64,000 nucleotides of DNA from Butyrivibrio sp. GTDB taxonomy: Bacteria; Bacillota; Clostridia; Lachnospirales; Lachnospiraceae. This document shows, in pieces, positions 18,295 through 27,224 of this stretch. The DNA is taken from assembly GCF_015056685.1 (NCBI RefSeq), contig NZ_SVFW01000001.1:124001-188000 (forward strand), in the 5' to 3' direction. The position numbers were made by a program, and so were the translations under genes. The notes under the pieces are model-generated. The model saw only the letters and a list, made by a program, of their open reading frames with translations. It had not been told where the DNA came from and made no database searches. How positions within the stretch are numbered: the first letter of the stretch is position 1; each line of letters starts with the position of its first letter.

Positions 18295-19851
18295 TCACCT
18301 CAGTATATCTTCAAGTTCGGCCGCAATATCAGATGCGACCATAGCATATTTACCATGCTTCGCAGCGGCATTATCACCACAGGCGCCATGGATATATGTG
18401 CCAAGACACGCAGCCTCAAAGCTGGTGTTTTCAAGGCACACAAGTGCTCCAATTATGCCGGATAATACATCTCCCGATCCGGCAGTCGCCATACCATCAT
18501 TACCGCTCACATTAATATATATCTTTTTCTCGTTGCTGTCACTCACTATAGTTCTGGCATCCTTGCAGACAACAGTACATCTGAGCTCTTTTGCAAGTTC
18601 TTTTGGATAAAAAAGGATATTCTCCTTGCAATCACTGACAGGCTTTCCAAAGAGTCTTGAAAATTCTGCCAAATGGGGCGTTAAAACAAGCTTTCTGCCT
18701 CCAACTGAGTAATGAGACAAAAGCCTTCTGTACTCGATGTTCATAGCTACAAGATTAAGCGCATCTGCGTCCATTACAAGGTGCTTATTACAGTTATTAA
18801 GAATGATACCAAGAAGCTCATCGCCCTTCATATCAATCCCGATTCCAGGTCCTATGACCACAGCATCTGCCCATTCAATATCCTTTATGAGCTTATCAGC
18901 CACAGGCTCAAAATCTTCATATACATCAATAAGAGCTTCAGGAAGAAGTGACTTAACAATTTCTGCATTCTCAATAGCAGTCATGATCTTGACCATTCCC
19001 GCACCTGAGCGAATGCAAGCACTTGCTGCCAGTACACAGGCTCCGCTGACATTCTTGGAGCCGGCAACTATAAGCACTTTTCCGTTGGTTCCCTTGTTGG
19101 CATCTTTGCGTCTCTTAGGAAGAAGCTCAGTTATCTTTTCATCATAGTAAAAAGCTGACGGCTCTCTTCCCAAAAAGCTATCATCAGTTATTCCTGCATC
19201 TTCCACATAGAGATTGCCGCAGTACTCACATCCGGGATAAAGGATCTCGCCGAGTTTAACCTGGTTAAAGGTAACTGTGACATCTGCTCTTACAGCAGTT
19301 CCCATAACCTTGCCGTTATCAGCATTAACACCGGAAGGTATATCAACTGATATAACAAGCATGTCGCTCTTTTTTTCTTCTTTACAGGCATTTATATACT
19401 CAACTGCCTTTAAAAAGCTCCCGGTAATATTCCGTGATAATCCGATTCCGAATAATGCATCTATAATGATATCCCATTCCAAGGAGTAAAGGTTGCCCGT
19501 CACATTGGAAAATGTGTCAGTTGTGATTCCATATTTTTCACAGGTCTTAAGCTGTTTAAGAAGAAGGTCACTCATTTTGGTGGGATCCCCTACAACCACC
19601 AAAGTGACAATATAGCCCTTTTGTTTAAGAAGTCTTGCAATAACAGCACCGTCGCCACCATTATTTCCTACACCTGCAAAAATAAGTGCTCTATATCTTC
19701 GCTCGCACTGTCTTTCTTTTGCCCACAGATCTATTTTTTCCACAACCTTTAGAGATGCTCTTTCCATCAATACTTCACTGGAAATACCAAAAACTTCAGA
19801 AGTATTTCTGTCATAGATCTTCATTTCCTGACTGCTCACTGCATACTTCAT
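18295..19851 (-). CDS. nnr: Bifunctional NAD(P)H-hydrate epimerase / ADP-dependent dehydratase
   Basis: 518 residues, the standard fused length. The N-terminal YjeF_N epimerase (about 1-215) has GVGNNGGDGAVIARLL near 58. The C-terminal carbohydrate-kinase-like dehydratase (about 225-518) has GKVLIVAGS (about 254), VIGPGIG (about 335) and GMATAGSGDVLSG (about 467), the ATP/ADP-binding signature. It repairs damaged NADHX and NADPHX in the cytoplasm. GGGGAGGGG precedes the ATG. It is the first gene after the terminator at 19871-19896 and adjoins alr, a pairing common in bacteria. Confidence 0.96.
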   Translation of the reverse strand: MKYAVSSQEMKIYDRNTSEVFGISSEVLMERASLKVVEKIDLWAKERQCERRYRALIFAGVGNNGGDGAVIARLLKQKGYIVTLVVVGDPTKMSDLLLKQLKTCEKYGITTDTFSNVTGNLYSLEWDIIIDALFGIGLSRNITGSFLKAVEYINACKEEKKSDMLVISVDIPSGVNADNGKVMGTAVRADVTVTFNQVKLGEILYPGCEYCGNLYVEDAGITDDSFLGREPSAFYYDEKITELLPKRRKDANKGTNGKVLIVAGSKNVSGACVLAASACIRSGAGMVKIMTAIENAEIVKSLLPEALIDVYEDFEPVADKLIKDIEWADAVVIGPGIGIDMKGDELLGIILNNCNKHLVMDADALNLVAMNIEYRRLLSHYSVGGRKLVLTPHLAEFSRLFGKPVSDCKENILFYPKELAKELRCTVVCKDARTIVSDSNEKKIYINVSGNDGMATAGSGDVLSGIIGALVCLENTSFEAACLGTYIHGACGDNAAAKHGKYAMVASDIAAELEDILR

Positions 19852-19870
19852 TCTTGCCCCTCCCCAATAT

Positions 19871-19896
19871 AAAAGCAGGCTGCCAAAGGGCAGCCT
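19871..19896 (-). terminator. Terminator after the rex/coiled-coil operon
   Basis: On the minus strand AGGCTGCC and GGCAGCCT pair perfectly around CTTT, followed by GCTTTTAT. It separates the rex unit from the nnr-alr unit. Confidence 0.82.
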
Positions 19897-19899
19897 AAT

Positions 19900-20562
19900 T
19901 TATTCAACATATTCCGACTCGTCACCTGCAAGAGGTCTTCTTATTGGATGTCTTCTATCAGGATCATACTTCAGATCAAAAATCTCGATAACTTCCGGTC
20001 CAAAAATCTGATGCATATAAGAATATAGATTATAATTCTCCATTTCAGTTTCCTGAAGACGGATAACATTTTTCTTTAGCTCAACTCTGACCTTTGAGAT
20101 CCACTCATCCATGGTCTTGATATAATCTGTATTCTCATGAAGTGTCTCATAACACACCTTCATAGTCTCGATCATGAGCTTATAGTCAACATCATATATC
20201 TCTCTGGACAGATCAAGAAGTTCATCCTGATGGGAATCAAGCCTGTCATTACAATCATTTATAAGTCTGGTTCTATCCTGTATTTCTTTTTCGATGGCGG
20301 CTGAATTGGCCGACTTGTTGGCTTTATCTCTGAGCGGCACAATTTCACCAAGAAGCTTTTTCTTAAGCTTCTTGATATCCTTAGTCTCGCTTCGGATCTT
20401 ACCATCACGTTCTACGAGTGCATTAAGTTGATCTGCTAGCTGCTCGATCTCAGGTGTCATTTCTGTCTGAGTAAATAACTGATGCCATTTATTATCCAGC
20501 GTCAGTATAGGAATACTTTTCCCCTCAAGAGCAGACATATACACTTCATCACTCTTTGCCAT
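19900..20562 (-). CDS. Coiled-coil protein of unknown function, co-transcribed with rex
   Basis: 220 residues with no signal peptide or membrane helix. Residues about 35-165 are charged and heptad-like, with KDIKKLKKKLLGE in the middle, so a coiled coil is likely. The last third holds SYMHQIFGPEVIEIFDLKYDPDRRHPIRRPL, shown here as one conserved-looking end region read in two parts. It begins 15 bases after rex and ends at a terminator. I recognise the type as a conserved lachnospiraceal protein of unknown role; nothing links it to a defined activity. Confidence 0.72.
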   Translation of the reverse strand: MAKSDEVYMSALEGKSIPILTLDNKWHQLFTQTEMTPEIEQLADQLNALVERDGKIRSETKDIKKLKKKLLGEIVPLRDKANKSANSAAIEKEIQDRTRLINDCNDRLDSHQDELLDLSREIYDVDYKLMIETMKVCYETLHENTDYIKTMDEWISKVRVELKKNVIRLQETEMENYNLYSYMHQIFGPEVIEIFDLKYDPDRRHPIRRPLAGDESEYVE

Positions 20563-20577
20563 CAGTTTCTCTCACTA

Positions 20578-21216
20578 TTAAATGTTTTTTTCGTATCTAT
20601 TAATATTATATGATAATTTCATCAGGCTGTCAGATAAATGAACATTTTCTACCTGAATATTGTCAGGAACTTCCAGATCAACATGGGCAAAATTCCATAT
20701 AGCCTTGATGCCACACTGTGCAAGCTTATGTGCCATTGGAACTGCCTGATCCTTAGGAATAGTAAGAACTGCTATTTCTATGTTGTTGTCCCTTACAAAC
20801 TGCTCCATCTCTTCGATAGGTCTTACTTCTACATCTCGGATCTTGGTGCCATAAAGTGATGGATTGCAGTCAAAAGCGCCCTTAAACACGAAACCTCTTC
20901 TTGTAAAGTTGGTATAACCTGCGATAGCTTTACCAAGGTGTCCTGCACCGATGATAACTAAGCTGTGCTGCTTATCGATGCCAAGGATCTTACTGATCTC
21001 TTCATAAAGGTAGCTTACATTATATCCGTATCCCTGCTGTCCAAAGCCACCAAAATTGTTAAAGTCCTGTCTTATCTGTGAAGCAGTAACCTTCATGATG
21101 CTTGATAGTTCTTGAGAGGAAATTCTCTCAACACCCTTCTCTTTAAGGTCTCCCAAATATCTGAAATACCTAGGAAGCCTTGCGATAACCGCTTGAGAAA
21201 TTTCTTTTTCTGCCAT
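20578..21216 (-). CDS. rex: Redox-sensing transcriptional repressor Rex
   Basis: 212 residues from the ATG at 21214-21216, which has TAGGAG six bases upstream; longer in-frame starts would extend into the operator and have no ribosome site. The winged-helix domain (about 1-85) has ARLPRYFRYL and SSQELSSIMKVTASQIRQDF. The Rossmann domain (about 90-205) has VIIGAGHLGKAI, which binds NADH/NAD. Rex represses fermentation genes when NADH is low and releases DNA when NADH rises. The sequence shows a consensus promoter with a Rex-like operator at its start point, so autoregulation is likely. Confidence 0.97.
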   Translation of the reverse strand: MAEKEISQAVIARLPRYFRYLGDLKEKGVERISSQELSSIMKVTASQIRQDFNNFGGFGQQGYGYNVSYLYEEISKILGIDKQHSLVIIGAGHLGKAIAGYTNFTRRGFVFKGAFDCNPSLYGTKIRDVEVRPIEEMEQFVRDNNIEIAVLTIPKDQAVPMAHKLAQCGIKAIWNFAHVDLEVPDNIQVENVHLSDSLMKLSYNINRYEKNI

Positions 21217-21251
21217 ATCTGCTCCTATCTTATACATATAAATATGCGTGT

Positions 21252-21269
21252 TTGTTAATAATTCTACAA
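21252..21269. promoter_or_regulatory. Putative Rex operator
   Basis: TTGTTAA-TAAT-TCTACAA matches the clostridial Rex consensus TTGTTAA-N4-TTAACAA in twelve of fourteen half-site positions. It lies immediately downstream of the rex -10 box, covering the expected transcription start. Confidence 0.7.
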
Positions 21270-21274
21270 AAGAT

Positions 21275-21303
21275 ATTATAGCCACACGTTAAATATATGT
21301 CAA
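21275..21303 (-). promoter_or_regulatory. Consensus sigma-70 promoter of rex
   Basis: On the minus strand TTGACA (21298-21303) and TATAAT (21275-21280) are separated by exactly 17 bases, a perfect vegetative promoter, about 60 bases upstream of the rex ATG. Confidence 0.88.
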
Positions 21304-21319
21304 TTGGAAAAGAGCTCTG

Positions 21320-23041
21320 TTATGGCTTGAAATAGCTTATTACGTCGGTCATACTTGAAGCCAGCTCCTGAAGTTTATCTGCCGATTCTGTAATAATTGC
21401 AAAGGTTGCATTGAGCTCCTGCATGGATGCGTTGGTTTCCTCTGTAGAAGCAGCATTTTCTTCAGAAATAGCAGAAAGGTCAGATATGATCTCAACAAGC
21501 TTGTCTTTAGCTACATTGAGCTGATCAACATATCCTGCAATGTTTCCAGTACTATCAGCAACATTGTCTACATTTTCAGCCATGCTCTGCATGTTGGTCT
21601 TAGTATCATCAAGCTGCTGAGACTGCTGGTCAAAGCTGGCATTGAGCCTCTGCATTACTTCTACAGAAGCTTCTGAATCAGCCACAAGTTTTTCAACTAT
21701 CTTCTTTATTTCTTCTGCGCTGTTGCTACTCTGTACAGCAAGCTGTCCAATCTCAGTTGCAACAACTGCAAAGCCTTTACCTGCATCGCCTGCTCTTGCT
21801 GCCTCAATAGAAGCATTAAGCGACAAAAGATTTGTCTGGCTGGCGATCTCTGTAATAGCCTCTGAAAACTTCGAGATTTCTTTTGCCGATTCGTTGGTTG
21901 AATCGATAGTTGCCCCAATATCTTTAACGGATTCCTGAACCTCAGTACTCTGTTCTATCAGCTTGGTAAGAGCTTCCATAGCTGCCTCGCAGGAGGTCTT
22001 CATCTGTTCAGAATATGAATTAAGCTGTTTAACATTATCTGCTACCTGCTCAATATCTTTGCCGATATCCTGAGTATTTCCTGCAGCCGTTTCAACACTC
22101 TCCGCCTGATTTACAGCACCCTTTGAAATATCGTCCACAGCCTGACTCACCTGACCTGAAGCTGTTGACGCCTGATTAGCAGAATCTGCAAGCTCCGCGC
22201 CTGATTTTTTTAGCTCATTGGACATGTCCATGGTTCTTGTAATGACATCACCAAGCTTATCGCTAAGTGTCTTTGCCCCATCAGCCAAAAGACCTATCTC
22301 ATCAGTTCTCTGTAAAGATTTCTCGTCAATATTGAGCTTTAGCTCACCTCTTGAAAGGTTTCCAAGTTCATCTGCAATTGCTTTCATCTTGACCGATACA
22401 GTATTGGCTACAAAATAGCCAACTGCTGAAGTAGCAAGAGCAAGGATAATAGAAATAACGGACATCGTGATAATGATACCTCTGACCTTGCCATCTACTG
22501 AATCGCTCTCTCTTCCTGCAAATACCATACCGATGGCTGTACCGTCATCATTCATGAGAGGAAGGTAGTATAAATAATAATTTTCATTGGTCCCTGCCGG
22601 AATGCTCTTTGCATAGTATTCTGACTTATTCCCAACAACCTGATTATATACAGTATCAGATACATCATAACCTACAGCTTTATTCCCGTTACCATCAAGA
22701 AGGGTTGTGATTTGTCTTGTTTTGCCATAGAAAACAGAATATTCGATCCCGGTAAGAGATTTCATTTCTTCCATGATCTCATTATATTCTTCCATGATAT
22801 TTTCATCGCCCTTATACAGGTTACCATCACTTAGGCTCCAATCGCCATCCCAGACATTGCTCATTTCACTGTTAAGCTGTTCAGCAGCAACCCTGAGTTC
22901 TTCCTGAACCATATCACTATATATACTGTTAATCTCAATGCCACTAATTATAGTCAAAACAGTTGCCACAAAAATAATAGCCAGCACTGCTGCAATAATG
23001 AGCTTTAAGACAAGCTTACCATTTCTTTCTTTGACTTCCAT
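21320..23041 (-). CDS. Methyl-accepting chemotaxis protein
   Basis: 573 residues. A membrane helix lies at about 12-36, an extracellular single-Cache-like sensor at about 40-185, a second helix at about 188-210 and a HAMP linker at about 212-265. The cytoplasmic coiled-coil signalling domain runs from about 290 to the end. The highly conserved hairpin tip is present in the region EIASQTNLLSLNASIEAARAG, read in overlapping pieces near 410-430, and GFAVVATEIGQLA follows. It would signal through CheW/CheA to flagella. No che or fli gene lies in this window. AGGAGG stands before the ATG. Confidence 0.95.
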   Translation of the reverse strand: MEVKERNGKLVLKLIIAAVLAIIFVATVLTIISGIEINSIYSDMVQEELRVAAEQLNSEMSNVWDGDWSLSDGNLYKGDENIMEEYNEIMEEMKSLTGIEYSVFYGKTRQITTLLDGNGNKAVGYDVSDTVYNQVVGNKSEYYAKSIPAGTNENYYLYYLPLMNDDGTAIGMVFAGRESDSVDGKVRGIIITMSVISIILALATSAVGYFVANTVSVKMKAIADELGNLSRGELKLNIDEKSLQRTDEIGLLADGAKTLSDKLGDVITRTMDMSNELKKSGAELADSANQASTASGQVSQAVDDISKGAVNQAESVETAAGNTQDIGKDIEQVADNVKQLNSYSEQMKTSCEAAMEALTKLIEQSTEVQESVKDIGATIDSTNESAKEISKFSEAITEIASQTNLLSLNASIEAARAGDAGKGFAVVATEIGQLAVQSSNSAEEIKKIVEKLVADSEASVEVMQRLNASFDQQSQQLDDTKTNMQSMAENVDNVADSTGNIAGYVDQLNVAKDKLVEIISDLSAISEENAASTEETNASMQELNATFAIITESADKLQELASSMTDVISYFKP

Positions 23042-23170
23042 TTATCCCTCCTGCTTCACCGAACACTAATATATAAAATACAGACTACTATTTATTATTA
23101 TATTGCAAACCGAATTATAATTCCTGTAATATCGATATTATTTTTATTAAATTTTGATTAAGCTTTACTG

Positions 23171-23199
23171 TTTACATATCCGGTAAAATAAATTATCAT
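23171..23199 (+). promoter_or_regulatory. Probable hslO promoter
   Basis: TTTACA (23171-23176) and TATCAT (23194-23199) are 17 bases apart and end 37 bases before the hslO start codon. Confidence 0.55.
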
Positions 23200-23236
23200 G
23201 GAAAAGCTTAGTATTTGAAAGATGAGGTATAAACTT

Positions 23237-24124
23237 ATGTCATATAAAGATTACATGGTTCGTGCAACAGCAGGAAATGCACAGATTAGAGCTTTTGCAG
23301 CAACCACCAAAGATTTAGCAGAATATGCAAGGAAAGCGCATAATCTCTCCCCAATAGCAGCTGCAGCTCTTGGCAGACTCATGACAGGTACTGCTATGAT
23401 GGGAACAATGATGGATAACGACGATGACCTTATCACCGTAAAAATGGACGGCGATGGTCCTTTAAAAGGAGTTCTTGCCACAGCAGACAGACACGGTAAT
23501 GTAAAGGGATACGCAGTTAATCCATATGTCATCATGGAGCCCAATGCAGCAGGTCATCTGAATGTAGGCGGTGGAATCGGTGAAGGAACCCTGACAGTAA
23601 TAAGGGATATGGGCCTTAAAGAGCCTTATGTTGGTCAGGTTCCCCTCTACTCTGGTGAAGTTGCTGAAGATCTCACATACTATTTCACAAAATCAGAGCA
23701 GACTCCTTCCTCAGTTGGCCTTGGTGTTCTTGTAGAAAGAGAAAGTCTTTCAGTTATAGCAGCAGGCGGATTTATCATTCAGCTTCTGCCCTTTGCTGAT
23801 GAACAGACTATCACTCACCTTGAGTTCAATCTTCAGAAGTTTTCATCAGTCACAGATATCTTAAAAGCCGGTAAGACACCTGAAGATCTCCTTAAGATAG
23901 TCCTTGAGGGATTTGATATTGAATTTACAGATAAGGTTGATCTTAACTTCTATTGCAACTGTGATAAAGACCGGGTAGAAAGAGCTCTCATGCTCATCGG
24001 CAAAAAAGATATTCAGGAAATGATAGACGATGGCAAGGATATTGAGCTTCGCTGCCACTTCTGCAACAAAGCCTACACATTCTCAGTAGACGAACTCAAG
24101 GCCATCAAAGAAAAAGCAAAATAA
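23237..24124 (+). CDS. hslO: Hsp33 redox-regulated chaperone
   Basis: 295 residues from the ATG at 23237, which has GATGAGG upstream; the ATG at 23222 lies inside that site. The N-terminal dimerisation and substrate-binding part has VRATAGNAQIRAF and GRLMTGTAMMG. The C-terminal redox switch has the four zinc cysteines CNC (about 238-240) and CHFC (about 272-275). The chaperone is held inactive by zinc and switched on by oxidation, which suits an anaerobe meeting oxygen or hypochlorite. It is transcribed alone, divergently from the chemoreceptor gene. Confidence 0.97.
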   Translation: MSYKDYMVRATAGNAQIRAFAATTKDLAEYARKAHNLSPIAAAALGRLMTGTAMMGTMMDNDDDLITVKMDGDGPLKGVLATADRHGNVKGYAVNPYVIMEPNAAGHLNVGGGIGEGTLTVIRDMGLKEPYVGQVPLYSGEVAEDLTYYFTKSEQTPSSVGLGVLVERESLSVIAAGGFIIQLLPFADEQTITHLEFNLQKFSSVTDILKAGKTPEDLLKIVLEGFDIEFTDKVDLNFYCNCDKDRVERALMLIGKKDIQEMIDDGKDIELRCHFCNKAYTFSVDELKAIKEKAK

Positions 24125-24143
24125 TCTCTTTTCTTTATAGCAA

Positions 24144-24176
24144 AAGCCCCTTCCACTGCGGAAGAGGCTTTTTTTA
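24144..24176. terminator. Bidirectional terminator between hslO and the polyamine operon
   Basis: AAGCCCCTTCC and GGAAGAGGCTT pair around ACTGC with one G-T/A-C-type irregularity. A T run follows on the plus strand and AAAA precedes the stem, giving a short T run on the minus strand. Confidence 0.85.
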
Positions 24177-24184
24177 TATCAATA

Positions 24185-25000
24185 TCAATGCTTTTTATTA
24201 AAGTAAAACAAGCGCATTGCATGGTGAATTATAAAGGTACAAGCAAGAATAAATATCTGTGTATGAAACAGGCCTACAATATAGTAGTTTCTTTCAAGAA
24301 AGTACCCCGATACAAAGCCTATATAGCACAAAAGTCCTGTGAGCGCTATATCAATAAGCATGTATGGAAGGTTTATGATAACGTTTTTTATGTTTGTTAC
24401 AAAATCCTTGAAAGAAGCATCAAAGTAAACAAAACGTCCTATCATAAGACCAAAATAATACATCATTACAGGACCATATTCACTTTCATCGCCTATGTTG
24501 TTTAAATACATAAGTATCAGAATAACATAGAACATCGCCAGCATACGCATTGTTGCTTTTTCTTCACTTGTCAGGACCTTTAGCCTTATAATAAAGCCAT
24601 CAAGCACCGTATTTATGACACATGAAAAAAGAATCAGAAACAGTAGGATAAAATCTTTACCATCTGCCCAGGTACTTGTAAGATACCGCTCAATTCTCGT
24701 AAGATTTGTTGCCTTTCCTGAGGCAACAAGGCTGTATACATGATTGATGATCACATACGCGCAGGAAAAAGACATTACGGCTGTTCCTGCAATGAGCATC
24801 TCAAAAAATTTCTGAAGCCTTATCTCAAAATCTATGCTGAGATACTCTTCTCTTTTATCTGATGGATATTTCCGGGCGTAGACTTTTGAATAGATGAATA
24901 TGCCAAGACTACAAACAAGCATCCCTGCAAAAGATAATAATAAAAAAATAAGTTTCTTTGTTATAGTAAAATCCGGATTAAAGTAAGCATCAACTGTCAT
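24185..25000 (-). CDS. Membrane protein of unknown function, last gene of the polyamine operon
   Basis: 271 residues with about seven hydrophobic segments spread through the protein, short loops and a His-rich end (TFIIHHAMRLFYFNKKH). I recognise no transporter signature. It starts 32 bases after the aguB stop and ends at the terminator shared with hslO, on the same strand as all polyamine genes. A role in polyamine or agmatine movement is an inference from position only. A general membrane protein unrelated to polyamines is equally possible on sequence grounds. Confidence 0.72.
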   Translation of the reverse strand: MTVDAYFNPDFTITKKLIFLLLSFAGMLVCSLGIFIYSKVYARKYPSDKREEYLSIDFEIRLQKFFEMLIAGTAVMSFSCAYVIINHVYSLVASGKATNLTRIERYLTSTWADGKDFILLFLILFSCVINTVLDGFIIRLKVLTSEEKATMRMLAMFYVILILMYLNNIGDESEYGPVMMYYFGLMIGRFVYFDASFKDFVTNIKNVIINLPYMLIDIALTGLLCYIGFVSGYFLERNYYIVGLFHTQIFILACTFIIHHAMRLFYFNKKH

Positions 25001-25032
25001 AATTCCCCCAACAATTCATAACAAGTTATTTA

Positions 25033-25941
25033 TTAGTCTGTAATAGTTTTATAACACTCGGGTCTCCTGTCTCTGAAAAGTCCCCAGGAAGCTCTCATTT
25101 TTCTATTTTCTTCAAAATCATACTCTGCATATATTATTTCTTCTGTATCGCGACCTGCCCTTGAAACAATATCCCCTGTTTCATCAGTCAAAAAGCTGCA
25201 TCCATAGAAAGTAAGACTTGATTTTTGTCCGCCATTTTCTTCTGTCGGTTCAACATCCTCTCTTCCTATTCTGTTGGCAGCCGCCACAGGGATAATATTA
25301 GCAGCAGAATGTCCCTGCATTGTTCTCATCCAATGTCCTGAGCTGTCAACTTCCAATATAGGCTCTGAACCAATGGCAGTAGGATACAGTATAATATCAG
25401 CACCCTTTAAGGCAAGACATCTTGCAGTTTCAGGAAACCACTGATCCCAGCATATTCCAACTCCCACATTTCCATAAGCAGTCTCAAACACCTTAAAACC
25501 AGTATTTCCAGGAGTAAAGTAGAATTTTTCCTGATAATAATGGTCATCGGGTATATGAGTTTTGCGGTACACATCCAAAACCTCTCCGTCAGCATCTATC
25601 ATTGCAACCGAATTATAAAAAACATTGCCATCCTTTTCAAAAATGCTTATGGGCATAACAACCTTAAGCTCTTTGCAAAGCTCTTTAAAATAAATAACTG
25701 CAGGATTCTCCAAGACAGGCACTGCAAGCTCATAGTAGTCATAGCGCCTCTCCTGGCAGAAATACTTTCTCTCAAAAAGCTCTGACAAAAGAATTATCTT
25801 TGCGCCATTTGCCGCAGCTTCTCTTGTAAGCTGGCCCGCTTTCTCTATATTTCTTTTTACCTGTTCCTCATCAGTTGCAGCAACAGAGCCGCATGCAAAC
25901 TGGACACAGGCAACTTTTATCTTATTATCCATATTTCTCAC
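25033..25941 (-). CDS. aguB: N-carbamoylputrescine amidase
   Basis: 302 residues. It is a nitrilase-superfamily member with the Glu-Lys-Cys triad: Glu in LLSELFERKYF (about 52), Lys in YRKTHIPDD (about 129) and Cys in GVGICWDQWFPE (about 166). It hydrolyses N-carbamoylputrescine to putrescine, ammonia and carbon dioxide in the cytoplasm. The start shown is GTG at 25939-25941 with AAGGA five bases upstream; an ATG three codons later (25930-25932), with GGTGAG just before it, is an alternative. It follows aguA by 15 bases, which supports the polyamine role over other nitrilase substrates. Confidence 0.93.
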   Translation of the reverse strand: MRNMDNKIKVACVQFACGSVAATDEEQVKRNIEKAGQLTREAAANGAKIILLSELFERKYFCQERRYDYYELAVPVLENPAVIYFKELCKELKVVMPISIFEKDGNVFYNSVAMIDADGEVLDVYRKTHIPDDHYYQEKFYFTPGNTGFKVFETAYGNVGVGICWDQWFPETARCLALKGADIILYPTAIGSEPILEVDSSGHWMRTMQGHSAANIIPVAAANRIGREDVEPTEENGGQKSSLTFYGCSFLTDETGDIVSRAGRDTEEIIYAEYDFEENRKMRASWGLFRDRRPECYKTITD

Positions 25942-25956
25942 CGCATTCCTTTTTAC

Positions 25957-27198
25957 TTATTTCCTGGCAGGAATCTGTTGTGTAATACAATGAATATTGC
26001 CACCGCCTAAAAGAATATCTCTGGCAGGAATACCGATTATCTCCCTATCAGGGCAGATCTTTTTTAGTATTTCCAAAGCTTTCTTATCACTCTCAGCATT
26101 ATCATCGCCAAACTGAGGAACAAGCGCTGCTCCGTTTATAAAGTAAAAATTCACATAGCTGGCTGCCAGGCGCTCTCCTTCATCTCTCATATCTTCGCCC
26201 TCTTCAAACTCATAGTTTTGAAGATCCAAAGCACTTACCAATACCGGATGCCCAGGAATCGGCAGTTTATGAACCTTGATCTTTCTTCCCTTTGCATCCG
26301 TCTCTTTTTCCAGATAATCAAGACAAGCCTTAGAAAGTTCATACTGAGGATCATTTACATCATCAGTCCAGGCAAGCACAACCTCTGAAGGTGCAATAAA
26401 AGCGCACACATTGTCTACATGCTCATTAGTCTCATCATTGTAGATTCCTCTTGGGAGCCAAAGAACTTTTGAAATGCCAAGGTACTCTTTTAAAGTCTTT
26501 TCTATCTGCTCTTTGCTAAGTGATGGATTTCTCCCAGGACTCAAAAGGCAGCTTTCAGTTACCATAAGAGTGCCTTCCCCGTCAGTATGTATAGATCCTC
26601 CTTCAAGCACAAAAGATGTTGCATCATACATGTCAGTACCGATAGCTTTGCAAAAAGCTGCAGCCAAGGCATCATCCTTATCCCATGAAGCATACAGACC
26701 GTCAACCTCACCGCCCCAGGCGTTAAACTTCCAGTTTATTCCACGAATATCACGCTTATTATTCACAACAAAAGTTGGTCCGACATCCCTTGCCCAGGCA
26801 TCATCGGAATCAATCTTTATCAAAAAGCATCGCTCTTCCAAAATATCTTCAAGTATTAGTTCATCTTCATCAGAAGAACCTATATATCTCTCAAATACCT
26901 CATTATACTTCCCCGACACTTTAAGTTCATCGCAATACTCATTTATGATCTTATAGACAAAAGCAGACGCCTCCTGATAAAATTCGTCAGAAACCAAGAG
27001 ATATAAATTTTCTCTTTTTATGATTTCCAAAAATATGCATCCAAAGTTATTAAGAGCACCACTTCTATCCTTTCCCCAGCTTCCGGGTCTGGTAGGATAA
27101 ATCATAAGCGTTCCTGCATGTTTATCATATTCTGCCGGCATATAAAACCCGTCTGTAAGAGGAGTTTTTGCACTAATTATTTCCATTTCTTTTCCCAT
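25957..27198 (-). CDS. aguA: Agmatine deiminase
   Basis: 413 residues, slightly longer than most (about 365-375). It belongs to the porphyromonas-type peptidyl-arginine deiminase superfamily. It has GFYMPAEYDKHAGTLMIYP at the start, RDVGPTFVV (about 140), NAWGG (about 160) and the nucleophilic Cys in LGGGNIHCIT near the C-terminus. It converts agmatine to N-carbamoylputrescine and ammonia. It is placed directly before aguB. The start is uncertain, since neither the ATG at 27196-27198 nor one four codons later has a strong ribosome site. Confidence 0.94.
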   Translation of the reverse strand: MGKEMEIISAKTPLTDGFYMPAEYDKHAGTLMIYPTRPGSWGKDRSGALNNFGCIFLEIIKRENLYLLVSDEFYQEASAFVYKIINEYCDELKVSGKYNEVFERYIGSSDEDELILEDILEERCFLIKIDSDDAWARDVGPTFVVNNKRDIRGINWKFNAWGGEVDGLYASWDKDDALAAAFCKAIGTDMYDATSFVLEGGSIHTDGEGTLMVTESCLLSPGRNPSLSKEQIEKTLKEYLGISKVLWLPRGIYNDETNEHVDNVCAFIAPSEVVLAWTDDVNDPQYELSKACLDYLEKETDAKGRKIKVHKLPIPGHPVLVSALDLQNYEFEEGEDMRDEGERLAASYVNFYFINGAALVPQFGDDNAESDKKALEILKKICPDREIIGIPARDILLGGGNIHCITQQIPARK

Positions 27199-27224
27199 AT
27201 AAACTAAATTTGTATTTTAAAAGA

